29,534 bases of DNA, from positions 1-29,534 of the IMG/VR virus record IMGVR_UViG_3300027836_000030. One strand, written 5' to 3'. Below the pieces are notes generated by a model. It saw only the letters and a list, made by a program, of their open reading frames with translations. It was not told where the DNA came from and did no database searches. Made by a program: the position numbers and the translations under genes. Positions within the stretch are counted from its first letter, which is position 1; each line of letters begins with the position of its first letter. The DNA comes from a virus. This document shows, piece after piece, positions 1 through 7,015 of the stretch.

Positions 1-213
1 AGAGTAATTGCAGCGTTGAATTCATTAGAAGGCAACGCTTACTTTGAGGAGATCTGTACGTGGCTCAACGTGTCGTTGAGTGACATTCGCAAGATCACCG
101 ATTCCACTCGGGATGAAGTTCAGACCAGGTGGAATCAGGGTGCAGCCCAGGCGCTGGAGGAGTTCTTAGTGAAGAAGGCCACAGCGCGGGAGACGCTCCA
201 AAGGATGAGATAA
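1..213 (+). CDS. Small phage protein upstream of scaffold, 5' end cut by the window
   Basis: The reading frame is open from the first base (frame 1), so the true start may lie outside the window. A TTG at 16 is the only internal start candidate, and it has no obvious Shine-Dalgarno sequence. The visible 70 residues form a compact, mostly helical, soluble protein with a charged C-terminus ending in LQRMR. There are no membrane segments or cysteine clusters. Small proteins of this kind, with a motif like TRDEVQTRWNQG, often sit between the portal and scaffold genes of podoviruses, so the portal gene is probably just upstream. I do not know its function. It is likely co-transcribed with the scaffold gene. 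Confidence 0.6.
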   Translation, partial: RVIAALNSLEGNAYFEEICTWLNVSLSDIRKITDSTRDEVQTRWNQGAAQALEEFLVKKATARETLQRMR

Positions 214-234
214 CGCCCACCAGGGCACACGCTT

Positions 235-254
235 GCCAGTGGCGCTTCACTGGC
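235..254 (+). other. Hairpin upstream of the scaffold gene
   Basis: A perfect 7-bp inverted repeat (gccagtg at 235-241, cactggc at 248-254) encloses a 6-base loop; a G-T pair could extend it inward. No T-run follows, so it is not a classical intrinsic terminator. It lies in the 121-base gap between the small upstream gene and the scaffold gene, the longest intergenic gap in the head region. It could be an RNA-processing or transcript-stability element, or a weak pause site. A smaller AGGG/CCCT hairpin follows near 282-293. I see no confident promoter in this gap. Confidence 0.4.
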
Positions 255-322
255 GACCGAGAACACCGGAACTACCAACTTAGGGAAAACCCTCAGAGGC
301 CCCTGAAAGGAAGTGAAGGCTC

Positions 323-328
323 AAGGAG
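323..328 (+). promoter_or_regulatory. Shine-Dalgarno that fixes the TTG start of the scaffold gene
   Basis: AAGGAG ends 6 bases before the TTG at 335. No in-frame ATG occurs near the beginning of this reading frame, so this site supports a TTG start. The strong SD with a weak start codon may tune scaffold output relative to capsid. Confidence 0.7.
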
Positions 329-334
329 AAAAAA

Positions 335-1264
335 TTGAACCTACCACGCGCCGTCATTGAGGCGGAAAGAAAGGCAGAAGAAGCTCTTCAACGACTTGCA
401 GCGTCCAAGCAGCAGCCATCACAGGTCGAGGGTGCAACTCCCCCGACCGATGCACCGGCCCCCAGCACGGAGCCTGTGAGCGCTACCCCGGCACCTGCGG
501 CGTCTGATCCAGCACCAGCTCCAGCCCCCACTGAGGGAGACGAGAAATGGGAAGCTCGATACAAGACCCTGCACGGCAAGTACAACGCCGAGGTCCCGCG
601 ATTGCATGCCGCGATCAAGGAACGCGATGCGAAGTTGAATAGCCTGACCGAAGAAGTGGAGGCGTTGAAGGCACTGATGGCGAAGCCCAAGGAATCGCTG
701 ATCAAGCCTGAGGAAGTGAGTGAGTACGGCGAGCCCCTTGTTGATTTGATCCGTCGCGCAGCGCGTGAAGAGGTATCGAACAAGGATGGTGAGATCGCTG
801 AACTCCGGCGCGAGCTGGGTGAAGTTAAGGTCAAAACGACCGAGACCAAGGAAGTTGACTTTTATGAGAAGTTGGCCAACGCGGTTCCGGACTGGATGGC
901 GGTTAACGACGACCCGAACTTCCATGAGTGGCTTGGCGAGCTCGATGAGCTCACAGGTGCCCAACGTCAAGTGCTTCTGTCGCAGGCTGAAGAGGGGCGC
1001 GATGCGGATCGCGTTGCCAGATTCTTTAAGGCGTACAGGCGGGTTCAGGAACAAACGTCGGCAGCAGCCGATAACTCATTGGCGTCCCAGGTCGCCCCGG
1101 TTGGCTCTCGTGTAGATGCCCCACCGGCTGGCAAGAAGATCTGGACCCGAGCCGAGATAGCGGATTTCTATTCGCGTGACCGCAAGGGTGAGTTCACTGA
1201 GGAAAAAGCTGCTGCCATTGATACTGAAATCCAGTTGGCAATCCGAGAACAACGAGTCCGGTGA
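335..1264 (+). CDS. Capsid scaffolding protein
   Basis: This 309-residue protein would act inside the procapsid, guiding assembly of the coat protein encoded directly downstream, and then leave the shell. The sequence supports this by composition and position. A short basic helix is followed by a Pro/Ala/Ser-rich linker (about residues 25-70), then a long charged helical or coiled-coil part (about 75-175). After that come a segment with VPDWMAVNDDPNFHEW and a basic C-terminal helix region starting near KKIWTRAE. Short basic C-termini bind coat protein in known scaffolds. There are no cysteine clusters or membrane segments. The start is TTG, supported by a well-spaced AAGGAG. It ends 26 bases before the capsid gene. 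Low sequence conservation is normal for scaffolds, so the call rests mostly on composition and neighbours. Confidence 0.8.
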   Translation: MNLPRAVIEAERKAEEALQRLAASKQQPSQVEGATPPTDAPAPSTEPVSATPAPAASDPAPAPAPTEGDEKWEARYKTLHGKYNAEVPRLHAAIKERDAKLNSLTEEVEALKALMAKPKESLIKPEEVSEYGEPLVDLIRRAAREEVSNKDGEIAELRRELGEVKVKTTETKEVDFYEKLANAVPDWMAVNDDPNFHEWLGELDELTGAQRQVLLSQAEEGRDADRVARFFKAYRRVQEQTSAAADNSLASQVAPVGSRVDAPPAGKKIWTRAEIADFYSRDRKGEFTEEKAAAIDTEIQLAIREQRVR

Positions 1265-1290
1265 GCCAGCTCTCGTAAGAGGAAATCAAA

Positions 1291-2274
1291 ATGTCTATTG
1301 CAGCAACCAGTGGCTACTATGTAGCCGGTCAAACCACTGATACCTACGCCGGTGCAAACGGCTTCATCCCCGAGTTGTGGTCGGGCAAGCTCCAGGTCAA
1401 GTTCTACAAGAGCACCGTCCTGGGCGAGATCACCAACAACGACTGGGAAGGCGAGATCAAGTCGATGGGCGACAAGATCACCATCCGCACGATCCCCACG
1501 ATCACCATCCGCGCCTACACCAAGGGTCAGAACTTGACCAACGAAGTGCCCCAAAGCACCCCGTTGGAACTGAACATCGACAAGGGCCGCTACTTCAGCG
1601 TGGTCCTGGACGATGTGGACGAAGTTCAGGCCGACATCAAGTTGATGGACATCTTCACCAATGACGCAAGTCAGCAAATGAAGATCGCCATCGACGGCGA
1701 CGTGTTGGGCAACGTCTTCGCTGACGCCGCCACCGCCAACAAGGGTGCCAACGCTGGCGCTTTGTCTGGTGGCTTGAACCTGGGCGCTACCGGCGCTCCC
1801 CGCCAGATCACCAAGGACACCGTCCTGGATCTGTTGCTGGACATGGGCCAGGCCTTGGACGAGCAGAACGTGCCCGAAGACGGCCGTTGGGCTGTGTTGC
1901 CCGCCTGGATGGCTTCGCTGATCAAGCGCTCTGACTTGAAGCAAGCCTACTTGACCGGTGACAGCGTTACCCCGCTGCGCAACGGCAAGATCGGCATGAT
2001 CGACCGCTTCACGGTCTACATCAGCAACAACCTGACCAGTGTCACCGACCTGGGTGCTAACGCTACCGCTGGTGGTTCTGGCGCTGACGCCGACACCACC
2101 GCCTGGAACGTCATGGCCGGTACCCGTGATGCCATCACCTTCGCTTCGCAAATCACGAACGTCGAAACTCTGCGTGCTCAGAGCACCTTCGGCAACATCG
2201 TGCGCGGCTTGAACGTGTACGGCTACAAGGTTGCCAAGCCTGAGGCTTTGGTCGCCGCCTACGTGAAGAAGTAA
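1291..2274 (+). CDS. Major capsid protein, probably HK97 fold
   Basis: This 327-residue protein is the likely shell subunit. It has the look of podovirus coat proteins. The N-terminal part contains IPELWSGKLQVKFYKSTVLG. A strand-rich section follows (GDKITIRTIPTITIRAY), then an acidic helix with DDVDEVQADIKLMDIF, a central domain with AVLPAWMASLIKRSD, and a C-terminal part rich in beta strands ending in a lysine pair. There is no signal peptide or membrane segment. AGAGGAAA at 1278-1285 precedes the ATG. Codon use is strongly biased and regular, as expected for the most abundant virion protein. It follows the scaffold gene and is followed by an intrinsic terminator, the same order as T7 gene 9, gene 10 and Tphi. 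Size is close to the T7 coat protein (about 345 residues). The exact family needs a profile search. Confidence 0.9.
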   Translation: MSIAATSGYYVAGQTTDTYAGANGFIPELWSGKLQVKFYKSTVLGEITNNDWEGEIKSMGDKITIRTIPTITIRAYTKGQNLTNEVPQSTPLELNIDKGRYFSVVLDDVDEVQADIKLMDIFTNDASQQMKIAIDGDVLGNVFADAATANKGANAGALSGGLNLGATGAPRQITKDTVLDLLLDMGQALDEQNVPEDGRWAVLPAWMASLIKRSDLKQAYLTGDSVTPLRNGKIGMIDRFTVYISNNLTSVTDLGANATAGGSGADADTTAWNVMAGTRDAITFASQITNVETLRAQSTFGNIVRGLNVYGYKVAKPEALVAAYVKK

Positions 2275-2290
2275 TTCTTCTCAACCCGAG

Positions 2291-2322
2291 AGGGGGAGGG
2301 GGTAACTCCCCTCCCTTTTTTT
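2291..2322 (+). terminator. Intrinsic terminator after the capsid gene
   Basis: A GC-rich stem pairs 2294-2302 with 2307-2315 (eight Watson-Crick pairs plus one G-T pair) around the 4-base loop taac. It is followed directly by seven T at 2316-2322. This is a textbook Rho-independent terminator on the + strand, 17 bases after the capsid stop codon. It would let capsid mRNA outnumber downstream tail mRNA. The next gene's ATG begins at 2323, directly after the T-run, so the terminator also serves as that gene's 5' leader. Confidence 0.9.
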
Positions 2323-2592
2323 ATGCGCAAACTACTGAAACAAAAAACCACTGGCACGATCTACGTCTGGACTGAGAACCTCGCTCAGCGCCCCGACATG
2401 GAGCTCTACGTCCCCGAGCCCAAGCTCCCGGCTGAGCCAGAGCCGCAGCCAGAAAACACCAGTCAAAATCCAACCCAAGCCAGCGCGGACCAAGAGCCAG
2501 ACAACGAGTTGTCAACGGCCATCACGGCGTTTCGCAGACAGGTGTCCAAAGCAGGGCGTAAGCCCTCAACCAAGTCTTCGGAACAGGCATGA
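2323..2592 (+). CDS. Small post-capsid protein, function unknown
   Basis: This 89-residue protein has two parts. The N-terminal 30 residues contain MRKLLKQKTTGTIYVWTENL and a following RPDMELY. The rest is Pro/Glu/Gln-rich and probably disordered, with a basic end. Short proteins with this kind of N-terminus often follow the capsid gene in podoviruses, which supports the ATG at 2323 rather than the internal Met codon near 2398. The start abuts the T-run of the terminator. The only Shine-Dalgarno-like bases upstream lie inside the terminator stem, so translation should be low or depend on how the RNA folds. The end overlaps the next gene by four bases (ATGA), which suggests translational coupling. 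It could be a minor head protein; I cannot assign a role. Confidence 0.7.
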   Translation: MRKLLKQKTTGTIYVWTENLAQRPDMELYVPEPKLPAEPEPQPENTSQNPTQASADQEPDNELSTAITAFRRQVSKAGRKPSTKSSEQA

Positions 2593-3284
2593 ACGTCTCA
2601 GAGCTTATCTCTCGCGCTCGCAAGCTGCTCAACGATGAGGAGGTCGATCAGTATCGCTGGTCGGACTCTGAGTTGATTAGCTGGATCAACGACGCCCAGC
2701 GAGCGGTTGCAACCGTTCGACCCGACGCCAGTCCCGACCCCAAGGTTGTGACTTTGGTCGCTGGCTCCAAGCAGTCGATCCCTGCTGACAACTTCCGCTT
2801 GCTCGATGTGGTCCGCAACATGGCTGCTGACGGCGTTTCGCCCGGTCGTGCTGTGCGCATCATCGAACGCGAGACGCTTGACCAGTTTGACCCCTACTGG
2901 CACCAAGCCACCAAGAAGGCCGAGGTCCGTCACTTCACCTATGACGAGCGCATCCCGACCTCCTACTTCGTGTACCCGCCAGTGACGGCCGGTACCAAGA
3001 TCGAAGCGGTCTTCTCCAAGTACCCGGCCAAGGTCAACGTCGTTGCCGATGAACTGAGCCTGTCCGAGGCTTACTTCGAGCCGACTCTGAACTACGTGAT
3101 GTTCCGCGCTTACAGCAAGGACACCGAGTTCACCTCGAAGCCTCAGGTCGCTGGCGCTTACCTGGCGGCGTTCAACGGCGCGATGGGCATCAAGACGGCC
3201 AAGGACAACGCCTACTCGCCCAACCTCAACCGCAAGGGCGCTGAGCCCAATGTGCCTGCTGCACAGATGGGTGGTGTCGTATGA
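2589..3284 (+). CDS. Head-tail adaptor-like protein (DUF6682-like)
   Basis: This 231-residue soluble protein begins with a helical domain (MNVSELISRARKLLNDE, then RWSDSELISWINDAQRAV). It continues into a strand-rich domain with QSIPADNFRLLDVVRNM and a C-terminal helical region. Helix-rich N-terminal domains of this type are found in phage adaptor or gatekeeper proteins that sit under the portal and join it to the tail. The family resemblance is to the phage adaptor group DUF6682, recognised by eye only. It overlaps both neighbours by four bases (ATGA), so all three are probably translated as a coupled set. The location immediately after the capsid genes and before tail genes fits a connector role. 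Confidence 0.7.
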   Translation: MNVSELISRARKLLNDEEVDQYRWSDSELISWINDAQRAVATVRPDASPDPKVVTLVAGSKQSIPADNFRLLDVVRNMAADGVSPGRAVRIIERETLDQFDPYWHQATKKAEVRHFTYDERIPTSYFVYPPVTAGTKIEAVFSKYPAKVNVVADELSLSEAYFEPTLNYVMFRAYSKDTEFTSKPQVAGAYLAAFNGAMGIKTAKDNAYSPNLNRKGAEPNVPAAQMGGVV

Positions 3285-3934
3285 CGAGCTACGAGAGCTT
3301 CTTCCCCTACGTCCTGCCCGAGGTTGCAGGCGCACCCGAGCCAGTGGTCTTGCTGGCCATTCGCAATTCGGCGATCGAGTTCTGCGAGCGCAGCCTGATC
3401 CTGACCCGCGACCACGACCCCGTGACCATCCGCGAAGGCTTGATCGACTACGACCTCGAGCCCCCGGTCAAGGAAACCCTGATCATCAAGATCCAGCGAG
3501 CCTGGGTCAATGGCAACAAGATCGACCCGCTGGCACCCGACTTCATCGCTGCCGCATCGGTCTATAACCGCCTGTACGACGAGTACGAGTCCAAACCCTC
3601 CACACCCCAGTACTACCTCCAGAAGGAGGAGCGCTCGGTCACCGTGTGGCCTGTGCCTGACAAGACCTACCGCAACGGCCTGACGATGCGCGTGGCCCTC
3701 AAGCCCACCCGCAGCTCCGAGTCTGTCGAGGACGTGATCTTCGAAGACTACGCCGAGGTGATCGCTGCTGGCGCACTGACACGACTCATGTCGTCTGCGG
3801 GTAAACCCTATACCAACATTCAGATGGCCGCGGTCAACAAGATGATCTTCGATCGCGGCGTCAACAATGCAAAGCTCCGCGCCAACGCTGGGCATGTTCG
3901 CTCGAACCAGAGCGTGAAGATGCGGAGGATTTGA
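3281..3934 (+). CDS. Second head-tail connector-type protein
   Basis: This 217-residue soluble protein starts with a segment typical of phage connector proteins (YESFFPYVLPEVAGAPEPVV, followed by ALRNSAIEFCERS-like text, here AIRNSAIEFCERS). A strand-rich middle follows (DYDLEPPVKETLIIKI, SVTVWPVPD), then a helical C-terminus ending in basic residues. Proteins with this order occur in podovirus tail operons and are usually annotated as hypothetical or tail proteins. The four-base overlap with the adaptor-like gene argues that the two work together at the portal vertex. No catalytic motif is visible. Alternatives are a tail completion protein or a minor head protein. Confidence 0.65.
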   Translation: MTSYESFFPYVLPEVAGAPEPVVLLAIRNSAIEFCERSLILTRDHDPVTIREGLIDYDLEPPVKETLIIKIQRAWVNGNKIDPLAPDFIAAASVYNRLYDEYESKPSTPQYYLQKEERSVTVWPVPDKTYRNGLTMRVALKPTRSSESVEDVIFEDYAEVIAAGALTRLMSSAGKPYTNIQMAAVNKMIFDRGVNNAKLRANAGHVRSNQSVKMRRI

Positions 3935-3935
3935 G

Positions 3936-4268
3936 ATGAGCGAAAAGATCAAGCTGGTCCAAGGTGACACCCGTCCCGCGATCGTCTGCAACATTGCCGA
4001 TGACAAGACCGGTCTGCCGGTCGATGTCACTGGCTGCACTCCTCGACTGAAGTTCCGTCAGGCGGGCGTGTCCACACTGCAAGCTACTGTGGTCGGCACC
4101 GTGGTCAACGGCCCCACTGGTCAGGTCGTGTTCTACCCGGCCTCTGCCCCGGAGATGCTCCAGGGTCAGGCAGGCGACTACGAGGGCGAGATCGAGATCA
4201 CCTTCCAGGACGGCCAGGTGCAGACGGTGTTCGACCTGCTCAAGTTCAAGGTGCGTGAGGACTTCTGA
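3936..4268 (+). CDS. BppU-N-like phage structural protein
   Basis: This 110-residue all-beta protein matches the pattern of the BppU N-terminal domain seen in many phages. It begins with KLVQGDTRPAIVCNIADD, continues with a PVDVTG segment and FRQAG, and ends with GDYEGEIEITFQDGQVQTV. In lactococcal phages this domain anchors receptor-binding proteins to the baseplate. In podoviruses a free-standing copy near the fibre genes probably anchors or decorates the fibre attachment site. GGAGG at 3924-3928 precedes the ATG. The stop overlaps the next gene's start by one base (TGATG), which suggests coupled expression with the repeat protein that follows. Confidence 0.75.
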   Translation: MSEKIKLVQGDTRPAIVCNIADDKTGLPVDVTGCTPRLKFRQAGVSTLQATVVGTVVNGPTGQVVFYPASAPEMLQGQAGDYEGEIEITFQDGQVQTVFDLLKFKVREDF

Positions 4269-5182
4269 TGACCCTGCGTACCTCGATCGTTGTTCAGGGG
4301 ACCCCGACCAGCTCGAGCTACGTCTTGATGGCGACCGAGATCGCCTATATCAACCTGACCGTCTCGGCTCAGCCGACTCCGGACATGGTGTCCAACACCG
4401 CCTGGGTGACGCTCGCGTCCGATGGCGTTGCTGATGCCACTGGTCGCTACCGCTACATCCAGCACTCCGTGGTGACCACGGATGGTGCGGCCCTGCTGCT
4501 GAGCAAGCCGTTCGAGGACCAGGTCTCCACGAGCGACAGCGACTTCATCGAGTTCGACAAGTCTCTGGCTGACAGCGTCTCGCTCCAGGAGTCGTTCCTA
4601 ACCACGATCATCTTCCTGCGCGACTTCTTCGACTCGATCGGCCTGACCGATGCGACCGTCGTTGATGTCGTCAAGGCTGCGTCTGACTCTGTTCTTGCTT
4701 CCGATGCTGCTTCCCGCAGCTTTGACAAGTCCCTGGCTGACGCGCAGAGCGTTTTCGATGCCGCGGTCATCTCTGTGTCCAAGGCGCTCGCGCACTCGTT
4801 GGCCACCGATGACGCTCAAACAATTTCTTACAGCAAGCTGCTTGCAGATGCATCCACGATTTCGGATGCGGCCGTCCTCGATTCGATCAAGGCTCTGGAC
4901 GATTTGCAGCTTGTGTTGGATGCCAGCTCGTACGAGTACAGCAAGTCGCTGTCTGACGGCGTTGGCATCAATGATGGGTTCGGTGCCAGCGACGGTCTTG
5001 ACTTCGTGTTCTCGACCACGTTTGTAAACGTTGCCTTCGCTTCAGACGAGCTGAACCGAGCTGTCAGTCCTGTCTATCAAGACGCGCTCAGCGTCTCCGA
5101 CAGCGGGACGATTCTTAACCAGGATTACTGTGATCCAACGTACTTCGCCGAAGCCTACGTTGGCGCGGTCACTAGCTTCTAA
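4268..5182 (+). CDS. Tail protein with 18-residue tandem repeats
   Basis: This 304-residue protein has three parts. Residues 1-80 form a strand-rich domain (with YVLMATEIAYINLTVSAQPT). Residues 81-242 are a tandem array of units that are almost all exactly 18 residues long, ending in Lys or Arg with Asp at position 4 and Asp near position 10. Examples are SLADAQSVFDAAVISVSK and LLADASTISDAAVLDSIK. The C-terminus contains QDYCDPTYFAEAYVGA, a tail often seen in phage proteins of this locus. The regular repeat suggests an elongated solenoid or shaft. It is acidic and Ser-rich, with no membrane segment. Its place between the BppU-N-like gene and further fibre-type genes suggests a virion tail appendage. 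The function is inferred, not shown. Confidence 0.7.
   Translation: MTLRTSIVVQGTPTSSSYVLMATEIAYINLTVSAQPTPDMVSNTAWVTLASDGVADATGRYRYIQHSVVTTDGAALLLSKPFEDQVSTSDSDFIEFDKSLADSVSLQESFLTTIIFLRDFFDSIGLTDATVVDVVKAASDSVLASDAASRSFDKSLADAQSVFDAAVISVSKALAHSLATDDAQTISYSKLLADASTISDAAVLDSIKALDDLQLVLDASSYEYSKSLSDGVGINDGFGASDGLDFVFSTTFVNVAFASDELNRAVSPVYQDALSVSDSGTILNQDYCDPTYFAEAYVGAVTSF
4508..4993 (+). repeat. Degenerate 54-bp (18-codon) coding repeat array, about nine units
   Basis: The units begin at residues 81, 99, 119, 137, 155, 173, 191, 209 and 227 of the encoded protein. All complete units are 18 codons except the second, which is 20. The last is incomplete. DNA identity between units is low while the protein periodicity is kept, so the repeat is old or maintained by selection on structure. 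Confidence 0.75.
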
Positions 5183-5193
5183 GGAGAGCTTCA

Positions 5194-5643
5194 ATGCTTA
5201 ATGAACAAATCAAAATCACGGGTGCTGTCAGCATCGTTCTGCTCGACGAGAGCGGCAACGTCAAGGACAAGCGCGACATCAAGAACCTGGTGCTCGACAC
5301 TGGCAAGGGGTTCATCGCCGCCAGCATGCTCAAGACCACCACCAACAGTCCTGTGGCAATGACTCACATGGCTGTCGGTACTGACGGCACGTCTCCTGCT
5401 GGTGCCAACACTGGCCTGGGCACCGAGATCGGTCGCGTGGCCCTGTCTGGCGCGAGCTCAGCCGCCAACGTGGTGACCTACACCGCAACCTTCCCCGCTG
5501 GTACCGGCACTGGCGCATTGGTCGAGGCTGGCATCTTCAACGCTGGCTCCGCTGGTACTGCTCTTTGCCGCACCGCGTTCCCTGTGGTGAACAAGCAGGC
5601 CAACGACGCAATGGCTATCACCTGGACCATCACGGTTTCGTAG
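5194..5643 (+). CDS. Tail-fibre-locus structural protein
   Basis: This 149-residue, mostly beta protein opens with LNEQIKITGAVSIVLLDESG and contains MTHMAVGTDGTSPAG and a C-terminal strand region (AMAITWTITVS). Small proteins of this type are common in podovirus tail-fibre loci and resemble N-terminal attachment or spacer domains of longer fibres. The start is well supported: AAGGAG at 5181-5186 overlaps the previous stop codon and is 7 bases from the ATG. No enzymatic motif is visible. It is followed immediately by an HNH endonuclease gene, which may have been inserted between this gene and the next fibre gene. Confidence 0.65.
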   Translation: MLNEQIKITGAVSIVLLDESGNVKDKRDIKNLVLDTGKGFIAASMLKTTTNSPVAMTHMAVGTDGTSPAGANTGLGTEIGRVALSGASSAANVVTYTATFPAGTGTGALVEAGIFNAGSAGTALCRTAFPVVNKQANDAMAITWTITVS

Positions 5644-5651
5644 GTTTCAAC

Positions 5652-6101
5652 ATGGCTAACAAGTGGGACACACAGCACATGACCGTTGATGAGCGGTTCT
5701 TGCACTACACCAACAAGTCTGATGGCTGCTGGTTGTGGTCTGGAACCGTGAACAGCAATGGTTATGGCGTACTCGCCGTCGGCGGCGGGTCAAAGATGCT
5801 CGCCCATCGCTGGGCCTACGAGCACTTTGTTGCCCCTCTTGAAGGCAAGCATGCCTGTCATCGTTGCGACAATCCACTGTGCGTCAACCCTGAGCACCTG
5901 TTTGCAGGTACTGATGCTGACAACCACATCGACAAAGCAATGAAGCTTAGGGCTGGAAAGGCGCTTACTCCTGAGCAGGTGTTCGAGATCAAGTCTTTGG
6001 TGGCGCAGTCCGTGCCCTTGAACAGAATCGCGGAATCATTTTGCTGCTCGCGTAAGTCCATTCAGCGCATCAAGAACGGCTACGCCTGGAGGTTTGCATA
6101 A
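5652..6101 (+). CDS. HNH homing endonuclease with C-terminal helix-turn-helix
   Basis: This 149-residue protein carries a compact HNH motif near residues 69-84 (CHRCDNPLCVNPEHLF). His70, Asn79 and His82 are the likely metal and catalytic residues, and an upstream AHRW box lies at 51-54. Residues 106-146 (from LTPEQVFEIKSLV to QRIKNGYAW) look like a helix-turn-helix that would contact target DNA. The ATG at 5652 is preferred because it starts just after the upstream stop codon, although its SD is weak. The stop codon ends directly before the next gene's ATG. HNH genes of this type are selfish elements that cut alleles lacking them. Here it stands free between two fibre genes; there is no sign of an intron. 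It plays no role in the virion. Confidence 0.85.
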   Translation: MANKWDTQHMTVDERFLHYTNKSDGCWLWSGTVNSNGYGVLAVGGGSKMLAHRWAYEHFVAPLEGKHACHRCDNPLCVNPEHLFAGTDADNHIDKAMKLRAGKALTPEQVFEIKSLVAQSVPLNRIAESFCCSRKSIQRIKNGYAWRFA

Positions 6102-6503
6102 ATGGCTGACATCACCACCCGCGCTGGCAAAGGGTCTCCGCTGACCAATGCGGAGGTCGATGCCAACTTCACAAACCTGAACGACAAGAAGGTCGAGCAG
6201 ACCGCGGTCACGGGCTCCGCAAAGATCCCAACTGGCACCGAGGTTCAGCGTGATGCAACGCCTGAGGCCGGTCTCTTCCGCTTCAACACTGACACCCAGT
6301 CCTTCGAGGGCTACGACGGTGCCGAGTGGGGCGCGGTGGGTGGCGGTAACGCGACTTCCGCGGGCTTGTGGGAGCACTCGGCCACCATCGCGGAAAGCTA
6401 CGCGATCACCGCTGGCAACAACGCGATGTCTACTGGTCCGATCACGATCAACGATGGCGTTTCAGTAACCGTTCCAAGCGGCTCTCGCTGGGTCATTCTT
6501 TAA
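6102..6503 (+). CDS. Tail-fibre module protein
   Basis: This 133-residue protein has an N-terminal helical segment (ADITTRAGKGSPLTNAEVDA, then NFTNLNDKK) that elsewhere occurs at the start of long phage fibre proteins. A middle part reads FRFNTDTQSFEGYDGAEWG. The C-terminal part runs from GLWEHSATIAESYAITAGNN to VPSGSRWVIL and is a beta-rich trimerising-type ending common in phage fibre loci. It stands alone as a short gene instead of being fused to a receptor-binding domain. There is no gap between the HNH stop and this ATG, so it may be translated by coupling. It probably forms part of a multi-subunit tail fibre. Confidence 0.7.
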   Translation: MADITTRAGKGSPLTNAEVDANFTNLNDKKVEQTAVTGSAKIPTGTEVQRDATPEAGLFRFNTDTQSFEGYDGAEWGAVGGGNATSAGLWEHSATIAESYAITAGNNAMSTGPITINDGVSVTVPSGSRWVIL

Positions 6504-6512
6504 GGGGAAGCC

Positions 6513-7007
6513 ATGTCACTTGTATTGGATGGCACCACCGGCGCATCGAAAGTCTCCGCAACATCGGCGCAGTTCCTGGTGAGCCAGGTTTGCTTCTTCG
6601 CTCGAGAGACGGCTCCTGACGGCTTCCTTAAGTGCAACGGTGCGGCAGTGTCCCGCACGGCCTACGCGGATCTGTTTGCCGCAATCGGCACGACTTACGG
6701 GGCTGGTGACGGCTCGACCACATTCTTGCTGCCTGATCTACGAGGCGAGTTCATTCGCGGGTGGGCTGATGGGCGGGCTGTTGATACGGGCCGAGCATTT
6801 GGCACTTTCCAAGACCAGGCCTTTGCAAGCCACACGCACACATCCGACTCACAACTCTGGTTTGGCTCTCGCTGGACAAGTAGTTACACGTCCACCCAAA
6901 TTGGGGCAGATGTAACTATTGGCCATAAAGCAGCAACAATTAATAGCACTGGCGGCACCGAAACTCGCCCCCGCAACGTGGCTCTGCTGGCCTGCATTAA
7001 GTACTGA
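6513..7007 (+). CDS. Tail collar domain fibre protein, copy 1
   Basis: This 164-residue protein opens with SLVLDGTTGASKVSA, a short segment often found at fibre-module starts. Residues 25-85 form a phage tail collar domain: PDGFLKCNGAAVSRTAYADL, followed by FLLPDLRGEFIRGW. Collar domains occur at the ends of short and long tail fibres and often contribute to receptor contact. A single HxH pair is seen (His107, His109), in the place where related fibres bind iron. The C-terminus ETRPRNVALLACIKY is almost identical to that of the second collar protein at 10858-11370. The middle of the C-terminal half differs strongly, as expected of a host-range region. AGGGGA precedes the ATG. Confidence 0.8.
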   Translation: MSLVLDGTTGASKVSATSAQFLVSQVCFFARETAPDGFLKCNGAAVSRTAYADLFAAIGTTYGAGDGSTTFLLPDLRGEFIRGWADGRAVDTGRAFGTFQDQAFASHTHTSDSQLWFGSRWTSSYTSTQIGADVTIGHKAATINSTGGTETRPRNVALLACIKY

Positions 7008-7015
7008 GGTAAGCA

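Noticed and set aside
129-338. 69-codon + frame overlapping the first gene and the scaffold start
   Set aside because: No SD, composition unlike a protein, and it would run into the scaffold start. The other frame reads a plausible phage protein.
1168-2151. 327-codon minus-strand frame over the capsid gene
   Set aside because: The capsid gene has extreme codon bias that creates this frame; the translation has no sensible composition.
4508-4993. CRISPR array
   Set aside because: The 54-bp periodicity is degenerate, has no constant repeat with unique spacers, and lies in an intact coding frame.
4650-5027. 125-codon frame inside the 18-residue repeat gene
   Set aside because: The Ser/Arg/Leu-rich translation is a frame shadow of the repeats; it has no SD and no separate support.
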